21,178 nucleotides of DNA, taken from Gammaproteobacteria bacterium. GTDB lineage: Bacteria; Pseudomonadota; Gammaproteobacteria; PS1; Pseudothioglobaceae. Every line of letters begins with the position of its first letter. Positions within the stretch are counted from its first letter, which is position 1. Location: positions 1 to 21,178 of the forward strand of contig JAPYQD010000003.1 in NCBI GenBank assembly GCA_029937335.1. Direction: 5' to 3'. Shown in pieces: positions 15,850 to 21,178 of the stretch. The notes beneath the pieces are model-generated. The model was given only the letters and a program-made list of their open reading frames with translations, had not been told where the DNA came from and searched no databases. Both the position numbers and the translations under genes were made by a program.

Positions 15850-16815
15850 TTATTTATCTGTATCGATGTCACACTGTGATATTGCTGAATTAAGCGTTAA
15901 GGTGCCAACCAGATCGTCAATGCTGTTTAGTTTGTTGTCAATTAGGTATTGACTAATGCCATCATTAATTTTATTGCACACCAGCGGGTCGTAAAACAAT
16001 GCAGTGCCAATACCAACCGTTGCACTACCAGCAATGATAAATTCTAGCGCATCATTAACCGTGGTGATGCCCCCTTGACCAATAATGGGTACATTATGGT
16101 GTTTACTCACCTGATAGACTTGGTGTACTTTTAACAGTGCAATCGGTTTAATAGCCGGGCCTGACAAGCCGCCTTGGTTGTTGCCAATAATGGGTGTGCG
16201 AGACTGGGTATCAATGGCCATACCCATTAGCGTATTGATAACGGCCAGACCATCGGTGCCTGCATCAATACAGCGTTGAGCACTATGGGCAATGTCAGTT
16301 TGATTGGGTGAGAGTTTGGTAATTAGCGCCTTGGTGGTGTTTTTACGGCAGATTTCAACCACACGGTAAGACATGTCAGGATCATTGCCAAAAGCAACAC
16401 CACCCTCTTTAACGTTAGGACAAGAGATGTTGATCTCAATAGCGTCAATATCAGTGTCATTAAAACGTTTGGCGATTTCCCCGTATTCTTCAACCGAAGA
16501 GCCAGAAATATTAATAATAAACCGAGTTTCAGTTTTGTCTAGATTTGGCATAATGTCATTGATAACCACATCAGTGCCAGGATTTTGCAAACCAATGGCG
16601 TTAATCATGCCACTAGGGGCTTCTGTAACTCTGTGTGGAATATTGCCAAGACGGGGCTCTAAGGTGGTTCCTTTGAGGCAAATGGCACCAACATCAGCGT
16701 TAGAAAACCCCTGAATGCGCGTATATTCTTCACCAAACCCAACACAGCCCGAGAGTAAAACAATCGGCGAGTCTAGTGACATTCCACAGAATTTGGTTTT
16801 CAAGTTGTTATGCAT
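15850..16815 (-). CDS. pyrD: Dihydroorotate dehydrogenase, class 1B type
   Basis: A 321-residue FMN-dependent (beta/alpha)8-barrel enzyme expected to oxidise dihydroorotate to orotate in pyrimidine synthesis. The active-site loop EINISCPNVKEGGVAFG has cysteine (Cys132) as catalytic base, which marks class 1; membrane class 2 enzymes use serine. LKGTTLEPRLGNIPHRVTEA and MINAIGLQNPG resemble class 1B, the type that works with the iron-sulfur flavoprotein PyrK and NAD+. No pyrK is in this window. The N-terminal membrane-targeting extension of class 2 is absent. It is the first gene of a unit with leuS, and its ATG lies 7 nt after a perfect TATAAT, without a Shine-Dalgarno sequence. Related flavoenzymes such as dihydropyrimidine dehydrogenase cannot be fully excluded. 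Confidence 0.88.
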   Translation of the reverse strand: MHNNLKTKFCGMSLDSPIVLLSGCVGFGEEYTRIQGFSNADVGAICLKGTTLEPRLGNIPHRVTEAPSGMINAIGLQNPGTDVVINDIMPNLDKTETRFIINISGSSVEEYGEIAKRFNDTDIDAIEINISCPNVKEGGVAFGNDPDMSYRVVEICRKNTTKALITKLSPNQTDIAHSAQRCIDAGTDGLAVINTLMGMAIDTQSRTPIIGNNQGGLSGPAIKPIALLKVHQVYQVSKHHNVPIIGQGGITTVNDALEFIIAGSATVGIGTALFYDPLVCNKINDGISQYLIDNKLNSIDDLVGTLTLNSAISQCDIDTDK

Positions 16816-16854
16816 GGGTAGTATTATACATTTTTGCTGTTAAAATTATTAACC
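16816..16854. promoter_or_regulatory. 39-bp divergent promoter region of pyrD and bioD
   Basis: Only 39 bp separate the two start codons. On the minus strand a perfect TATAAT (16828-16823) ends 7 nt before the pyrD ATG. On the plus strand TGTTAAAAT, an extended -10 (16838-16846), ends 8 nt before the bioD ATG. Neither gene has a Shine-Dalgarno sequence. The two -10 boxes are 12 bp apart, so polymerases should compete, and both mRNAs may be leaderless. Confidence 0.6.
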
Positions 16855-17505
16855 ATGAAAGGATTGTTTATTAGCGGTAGTGGGACCGATGTTGGTAAAA
16901 CATTTATTGCCAGCCACCTTATTCTGGCATTGAATTCTAACTATCGTATTGTGGCGAGAAAGCCCATCGAAAGTGATTGTATAAAAACCCCGCAAGGCTT
17001 AATGCCAAAAGATGCGGTTTTGTTGAATAATGCTTGTACCAATCCTGAGCCCATTGAGGTTGTTTGTACTTATCGGTTCGAGGCCTGTGTGAGTGGTGAA
17101 AAAGCAAGTACAGACCAGGGTGTTGAAGTCACACTAGACGATTTGGTTGTTGCATCGCGTCCAGCCAATACAGCCGATTCGGTTGTTGTCGAGGGCGCGG
17201 GCGGGCTGTATTCCCCAATTGCAGCGCACCTACTTAATGTCGATTTGGCAGGTGCGCTTGGGTTGCCTGTGGTGATTGTGGTTAAAGATGAATTAGGTGC
17301 AATTAATCAGGCACTGTTAAGCTTACGCGCAGCCAAGGCGCACAATCTTAATGTAATAATGCTGGTTTTAAATCAAATGAGCGTGAACAACCTAGATAAC
17401 GCACAAGCAATTCAAGCTTATACAAGCACTAAGGTGGTGGTCTTTCATAAAGACAATCAAGACGAATTTGCTAAAATAGCACTTGCGCTAGTCGAGCAAA
17501 GTTAG
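16855..17505 (+). CDS. bioD: Dethiobiotin synthetase
   Basis: A 217-residue ATP-dependent carboxylase of the P-loop type that converts 7,8-diaminopelargonate and CO2 to dethiobiotin, the next-to-last step of biotin synthesis. The N-terminal KGLFISGSGTDVGKTF contains the P-loop (residues 8-16), RKPIESD corresponds to the substrate lysine region, and EGAGGLYSPI is the second conserved motif. The frame extends upstream to a TTG at 16834, but the ATG at 16855 begins directly before the conserved strand. Other biotin genes are not in this window, so it is an isolated pathway member. Its 3' end overlaps sspB by 18 nt in convergent orientation. Identification is strong. Confidence 0.95.
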   Translation: MKGLFISGSGTDVGKTFIASHLILALNSNYRIVARKPIESDCIKTPQGLMPKDAVLLNNACTNPEPIEVVCTYRFEACVSGEKASTDQGVEVTLDDLVVASRPANTADSVVVEGAGGLYSPIAAHLLNVDLAGALGLPVVIVVKDELGAINQALLSLRAAKAHNLNVIMLVLNQMSVNNLDNAQAIQAYTSTKVVVFHKDNQDEFAKIALALVEQS

Positions 17506-17856
17506 GTTGGGTTTTTGCTCGTTGTTTTGATCTGCGCTTTGGGTTTCTACTTCAAAGAACATGCCTTCGCCATTTTCACCTGCATAGATGGTTAATATGG
17601 CACTAGTAGGCACAGTAATCGTTTGAGTTTTTCCATCAAAGCGCGCTTTAAATGAGACAGTTTCGTTGCTGATTACCAAGGCACTGGTTGCTTCACTGGC
17701 AATGTTAAGCACAATCTTTCCTTGCTGAATATAAGGGTTAGGAACAGCAACCCCCGTCTTTGAACAGTCAACCAGGATGTGTGGCGTTAGCCCAGAATCC
17801 TCCATCCATTGATGATAGGCTCGAATCAAATAAGGCGCTACCGAGACTGTTGCCAT
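17488..17856 (-). CDS. sspB: ClpXP protease specificity-enhancing factor SspB
   Basis: A 122-residue adaptor that binds ssrA-tagged and other substrates and delivers them to ClpXP. The N-terminal substrate-binding domain includes SVAPYLIRAYHQWMEDSGLT, PHILVD and QGKIVLNIASEAT. A flexible acidic linker follows (about residues 105-114). The C-terminal KPNLTLLD matches the ClpX-binding tail, which ends in a short hydrophobic motif in the family. It starts 5 nt after the sspA stop codon, as in the conserved sspA-sspB operon, and probably relies on coupled translation because no Shine-Dalgarno sequence is visible. Its 3' end overlaps bioD convergently by 18 nt with no terminator between them. Identification is strong. 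Confidence 0.95.
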   Translation of the reverse strand: MATVSVAPYLIRAYHQWMEDSGLTPHILVDCSKTGVAVPNPYIQQGKIVLNIASEATSALVISNETVSFKARFDGKTQTITVPTSAILTIYAGENGEGMFFEVETQSADQNNEQKPNLTLLD

Positions 17857-17861
17857 AGGGT

Positions 17862-18494
17862 TTAGGCGTTGTATTCTTTCTCGCAGTCAGTCAGGCTTTC
17901 TTTAAAGCTGGCTTTGCTAAACAGTCGTTTAGCGTAGTCGTGGATTGGTTTCGCTTTGGCACCTAAGTCAATATCGAGTTTTTTAAGTCGCCATAATAGT
18001 GGCGCCAAACAAGCGTCAACAATGGTCATGTTATCACTCTTAAAATAAGGCTGGTAAGCAAACAAAGGAATAAGTTCGATCAAACTGCTTGACAGAATCT
18101 TACGCGCTTCGTTGGCTTCTTTTTTACTGCCGGTTTGGATGGTGTTAACCAGTTCATACCAACAGCCAGTAGAGCGGGTAAATCTAAAGATTAACAGGCG
18201 CTTTTCTGCTTTTTCGATAGGGTCAACGGGCAACAAAGGCGGAAACGGAAAGCGCTCATCTAAGTATTCAGTAATGACAGACAAGTCATACAACACCATA
18301 CCACGATCAAATAAAGTCGGCAAAGTTTGACAAGGATTGAGCTCCAAAATTTCTTCAGGCATTTGATCAATTTTTAAATTCAGCACCTCTCTTTCAATGT
18401 TTTTTTCTGCCATGATGAAACGCACTGCATGTGATTCCATTTCCTCGGCAGAGGCGTAAAGTGTGGTTGAGGCTGGATTGGGTTTGGTTAGCAT
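17862..18494 (-). CDS. sspA: Stringent starvation protein A
   Basis: A 210-residue RNA polymerase-associated protein with a glutathione-S-transferase fold, which modulates transcription in stress and stationary phase in studied gammaproteobacteria. The thioredoxin-like N-domain has TLYASAEEMESHAVRFIMAE and LELNPCQTLPTLFDRG. The conserved LSVITEYLDERFPFPPLLPV matches the SspA signature region. The C-terminal helical domain ends with ASFKESLTDCEKEY. Two ATGs are close together; the one at 18494 has AAGGA 8 nt before it, while that at 18500 would be only 2 nt from it, so 18494 is preferred. It heads sspAB, downstream of petABC. A strong terminator hairpin lies immediately upstream of its ribosome-binding site. 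Confidence 0.95.
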   Translation of the reverse strand: MLTKPNPASTTLYASAEEMESHAVRFIMAEKNIEREVLNLKIDQMPEEILELNPCQTLPTLFDRGMVLYDLSVITEYLDERFPFPPLLPVDPIEKAEKRLLIFRFTRSTGCWYELVNTIQTGSKKEANEARKILSSSLIELIPLFAYQPYFKSDNMTIVDACLAPLLWRLKKLDIDLGAKAKPIHDYAKRLFSKASFKESLTDCEKEYNA

Positions 18495-18507
18495 AGTCAT
18501 TATCCTT

Positions 18508-18547
18508 AAAAAATAAAAAACAGCACCCCTTTAAAAGAGGCGCTGTT
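18508..18547 (-). terminator. Intrinsic terminator after petC, abutting sspA
   Basis: On the minus strand AACAGCGCCTCTT pairs with AAGGGGTGCTGTT over 13 bp with two G-U wobbles and a 3-nt loop, followed by TTTTATTTTTT. On the plus strand the same two positions would be mismatches (A-C), so the hairpin is built for the minus-strand transcript. It ends petABC and touches the sspA ribosome-binding site (18507-18503). Confidence 0.92.
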
Positions 18548-18561
18548 AAATGTGTTAACTA

Positions 18562-18570
18562 ATTGTATCA
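18562..18570 (-). promoter_or_regulatory. Candidate extended -10 promoter for sspAB
   Basis: TGATACAAT (TGn plus TACAAT, five of six consensus bases) on the minus strand lies between the petC stop codon and the terminator. A transcript from it would start near 18555 and meet the terminator hairpin within about 10 nt. No clear -35 is present. Confidence 0.35.
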
Positions 18571-18585
18571 GAAATTAATGATTAA

Positions 18586-19272
18586 TTAGTCTTTAGCACG
18601 CCATTTGCCATATTTCACATCTTTCCAGTATTCTTTTTTCAATAAATAAGAAAGGATGAATAAAACAAATAAGAAAGCCAGTACTTTATAACCGAGGTCA
18701 ACGCGCACTAGCTTAGCAGGTTCACCAACATAATCTAAGAAGTTGGTAATATCTCTAACGTCTTGATCAAAATCTTCCGCTGATTTGTTTTGCTTAAGCT
18801 CCCACAAAACATCTGGCATAGAGGCATTAACTAAGATTTTGTTGTTAACACCAAACGGGCGAGATTCATCTTTGTAAAAACTGCGCAAGTAAGTGTAAAT
18901 CCAGTCTACACCCTTAGAGCGAGAGACCAACGATAGGTCTGGTGGCGTGGTGCCGAACCATTTTTCCGCGCCTACTTTAGACATTGAAGACGTGATTGTT
19001 TCACCAATTTTGTCACCACTAAACATTAGGTTTTTTTCAACATCAGCATCAGAGATGTTGAGGTCTTTACCGATGCGATTGTAACGCATGAATGCGATTG
19101 AGTGACAACCAGAACAATAGTTCATAAACATCTTGGCGCCGTTTTGAAGTGATTTTTGGTCGTTAATGTCTGTATTCGCAGAGTCAAGTGTTGTACCAAC
19201 AACAGCCAGCGCATTAAATGAAATTGTTAAACCTGCTAAAACAGATATTGTTGTGTTTAATAATTTTTTCAT
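18586..19272 (-). CDS. petC: Cytochrome c1 of the bc1 complex
   Basis: The 228-residue haem c subunit of ubiquinol-cytochrome c reductase, which carries electrons from the Rieske centre to soluble cytochrome c. An N-terminal signal peptide (about 1-23, cleavage after NALA) exports it. The haem motif CSGCH is at 53-57 and the probable axial Met152 is in NASMPDVLWEL. A C-terminal anchor helix (about 195-211) is followed by a basic tail KKEYWKDVKYGKWR. This is a normal short proteobacterial cytochrome c1. GGAG lies before the ATG, and the gap to petB is one nucleotide. It is the last gene of petABC and is followed by a terminator. Identification is certain. Confidence 0.97.
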   Translation of the reverse strand: MKKLLNTTISVLAGLTISFNALAVVGTTLDSANTDINDQKSLQNGAKMFMNYCSGCHSIAFMRYNRIGKDLNISDADVEKNLMFSGDKIGETITSSMSKVGAEKWFGTTPPDLSLVSRSKGVDWIYTYLRSFYKDESRPFGVNNKILVNASMPDVLWELKQNKSAEDFDQDVRDITNFLDYVGEPAKLVRVDLGYKVLAFLFVLFILSYLLKKEYWKDVKYGKWRAKD

Positions 19273-19273
19273 T

Positions 19274-20500
19274 TTATTTCTCCGTTACTCGTGCAGGCAC
19301 TTCTTTGGTCTTGCCAATTGAGGTAAACCATGGCATCAAGATAAAGAAGCCAAAGTAAGCTGCTGTAAAGATTCTAGCCAATAGCGCGTTAAGCTCTGTT
19401 ACTGGCTGCATACCTAACCAGCCAAGCACAATAAAGCTTACTACAAAGATGCCTAAGGCTACTTTATAAGGCCACGAGCGGTAGCGGATTGACTTCACTT
19501 TTGAGCGATCTAACCACGGCAGTGCTAATAAAATTAACAAGGCTGCGAACATGCCAACCACACCTGGGAACTGCGATCCAAACATTGGTGGAATCGCTCT
19601 TAACACTGAGTAGAACGGCGTTAAGTACCAAAGCGGTGCAATATGGTCAGGGGTTTTAAGCGGGTTAGCCTCAATAAAGTTTGCATGCTCTAAGAAGTAA
19701 CCATTCATTGCTGGCGCAAAGAAAACTGCTGCCGAGAAAAGCATTAAGAACACCACCACACCAACAATGTCTTTCACGCTGTAGTATGGATGGAACGGAA
19801 TACCGTCTTTAGGAATGCCATCTTTGTCTTTATTTTTCTTAATCTCAACACCATCTGGGTTATTTGAGCCTACGGTGTGTAGGGCAACAATATGCAAGAA
19901 GACTAATACGACTAAGATTAGTGGTAATGCAATCACATGCAATGAGAAGAAGCGGTTTAGTGCGGGATCACCTACAGCGTAATCACCCAGGATCCATGTT
20001 AATAGTTCAGGACCAATAAATGGCACTGAGCCAAATAAAGAGATAATTACTTGCGCACCCCAGTAAGACATTTGACCCCATGGCAATACATAACCCATGA
20101 AGGCCTCTGCCATTAGTGCGATGTAAAGCACCATACCTAGAATCCAGATAAGTTCACGCGGCGCCTTATAAGAGCCGTATAACAAGCCACGATACATATG
20201 CAAGTAAATCACAATGAAGAATGCTGACGCACCTGTGGAGTGCAAGTAGCGAATCAACCAGCCCCAGTCTACATCACGCATGATGTATTCAACCGATGCA
20301 AACGCATTGGCTGCGTCTGGCTTAAAGTGCATGGTTAAGAAAATACCCGTAACGATTTGCATGACCAGTACTAGCATTGCTAATGAGCCAAAGAAATACC
20401 AGAAGTTAAAGTTTCTAGGTGTGTAATACTCGGCTAAGTGCTCATTCCAAACCTTGGTTAGTGGAAATCTTTGATCGATCCAGCTTTTATTGTTATCCAT
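19274..20500 (-). CDS. petB: Cytochrome b of the bc1 complex
   Basis: The 408-residue membrane core of ubiquinol-cytochrome c reductase, with two b haems and the Qo and Qi quinone sites, full length with eight predicted helices. Haem ligand histidines are 87, 101, 188 and 203; the 15-residue spacing of the last pair is, from memory, usual in beta/gammaproteobacteria. The insertion after SNNPDGVEI (KKNKDKDGIPKDGIPFHPYY) also fits that group. The Qo motif usually written PEWY reads PLWY here (289-292), so the glutamate is leucine. AGGAG lies about 6 nt before the ATG, and petA ends 9 nt upstream. Identification is certain; the Qo variant deserves comparison. Confidence 0.98.
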   Translation of the reverse strand: MDNNKSWIDQRFPLTKVWNEHLAEYYTPRNFNFWYFFGSLAMLVLVMQIVTGIFLTMHFKPDAANAFASVEYIMRDVDWGWLIRYLHSTGASAFFIVIYLHMYRGLLYGSYKAPRELIWILGMVLYIALMAEAFMGYVLPWGQMSYWGAQVIISLFGSVPFIGPELLTWILGDYAVGDPALNRFFSLHVIALPLILVVLVFLHIVALHTVGSNNPDGVEIKKNKDKDGIPKDGIPFHPYYSVKDIVGVVVFLMLFSAAVFFAPAMNGYFLEHANFIEANPLKTPDHIAPLWYLTPFYSVLRAIPPMFGSQFPGVVGMFAALLILLALPWLDRSKVKSIRYRSWPYKVALGIFVVSFIVLGWLGMQPVTELNALLARIFTAAYFGFFILMPWFTSIGKTKEVPARVTEK

Positions 20501-20509
20501 GGTTTTCTC

Positions 20510-21106
20510 CTAAGATGCTTTTGGGTCAACACCAATTCGAATCAACGAATCAGACACAAAATGATATGGTGGTATGATTAAGTTAGTTGGTGCTGGAGCG
20601 CCTGCATAAACACGGCCAGCCAGGTCAAACTTCGAGCCATGACATGGGCAGTAGAAACCACCCTTCCATGCATCGCCACCTAAATCTGCCGCGCCTAATT
20701 CTGGTCGGTAGGTTGGTGAACAGCCTAGGTGTGTACAAACACCAACAATAACTGCAACCTCTGCTTTAATTGAGCGGTACGTATTTTTAGCATAAATAGG
20801 TTGTTGGTCTTCTTCGTTGTTAGGATCTGTTAACTCGGCGTCTAACGTCTTTAAGTTAGCAACAGTAGAAGCGTCACGTTTGAAAATCCAAACCGGTTTT
20901 TTGCGCCAAAGCACGCGAACCAGTTGCCCTGATTCTAATTTGCTAATATCAACATCAACGGGTGCACCGGCTGCTTTTGCTCTTGCTGAAGGCATCCATG
21001 ATGATAAAAACGGCCATGCTACAAAGCCAACGCCGACGGCACCAACCACGCTTGTTGCGTTAGTTAGAAAACGTCTTTTCTTAAGGTCTATTTCTTGTCC
21101 TGACAT
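20510..21106 (-). CDS. petA: Rieske iron-sulfur subunit of the bc1 complex
   Basis: The 198-residue 2Fe-2S subunit of ubiquinol-cytochrome c reductase, which takes the first electron from quinol at the Qo site. Near the N-terminus KKRRFLTNAT carries a twin arginine (11-12) followed by one hydrophobic helix (about 17-36) and SARAKA, typical of a Tat-dependent, membrane-anchored Rieske protein. Cluster-binding loops are CTHLGC (124-129) and CPCHGS (153-158): ligands Cys124, His126, Cys153 and His156, with Cys129 and Cys155 as the probable disulfide. AGAGG lies 11 nt before the ATG, and a TATAAT box further upstream near the window end may drive petABC. Identification is certain. Confidence 0.98.
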   Translation of the reverse strand: MSGQEIDLKKRRFLTNATSVVGAVGVGFVAWPFLSSWMPSARAKAAGAPVDVDISKLESGQLVRVLWRKKPVWIFKRDASTVANLKTLDAELTDPNNEEDQQPIYAKNTYRSIKAEVAVIVGVCTHLGCSPTYRPELGAADLGGDAWKGGFYCPCHGSKFDLAGRVYAGAPAPTNLIIPPYHFVSDSLIRIGVDPKAS

Positions 21107-21154
21107 AAGGTTACTGTCCTCTGTGTGTGAATATGTTCAAATAAAAACCCAATA

Positions 21155-21160
21155 ATTATA
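21155..21160 (-). promoter_or_regulatory. Candidate -10 box for petABC
   Basis: A perfect TATAAT on the minus strand lies about 49 bp upstream of the petA ATG, giving a predicted leader of about 42 nt that includes AGAGG. The -35 position would fall at or beyond the window edge and cannot be judged. Confidence 0.45.
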
Positions 21161-21178
21161 ATGTATATCAGCTAGTTA

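Overview
The window looks like a chromosomal segment of an AT-rich, chemolithoautotrophic gammaproteobacterium, most plausibly of the sulfur-oxidising SUP05/Thioglobus group and its symbiont relatives. This assignment is inferred from the dnaA-dnaN-recF-gyrB block, a class I phosphoribulokinase, a petABC-sspAB cluster typical of beta/gammaproteobacteria, and the general protein style; no database search was possible. I found no phage, insertion sequence, CRISPR array or defence system. The content is mostly housekeeping, and the interest lies in regulation and in a few unusual protein variants.

Layout. Positions 95-1221 (minus) hold a yceI and cytochrome b561 pair, divergent from a LysR regulator (1393-2313, plus); the spacer between them is rich in dyads. 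A gene-poor stretch (2314-2614) is followed by a tRNA-Leu(GAG), secG and tpiA, all on the minus strand and probably one transcription unit, and then by a UPF0114/YqhA membrane protein (3897-4415, minus). From 4559 the strand switches: dnaA, dnaN, recF, gyrB, phosphoribulokinase, a chromate-type transporter (chrA) and a small cysteine-rich GDCCVxC protein all run rightward to 13386. The dnaA-dnaN spacer carries four DnaA-box-like sites and a very AT-rich tract, so it is a reasonable candidate replication origin.

From 13379 to the end most genes run leftward: leuS preceded by a class 1B-type dihydroorotate dehydrogenase gene, then bioD (plus) in a head-to-head arrangement with only 39 bp between the start codons, then sspB-sspA, and finally petC-petB-petA, encoding the three subunits of the cytochrome bc1 complex.

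How it fits together. The bc1 complex, cytochrome b561 and phosphoribulokinase point to respiratory electron transport feeding Calvin-cycle CO2 fixation. The replication genes surround the candidate origin. Two strong intrinsic terminators (after phosphoribulokinase and after petC) sit directly against the ribosome-binding site of the next gene, so transcripts of chrA and sspA must pass through a terminator hairpin. Several genes lack a Shine-Dalgarno sequence and have a -10 box 6-8 nt before ATG, which suggests leaderless transcripts.
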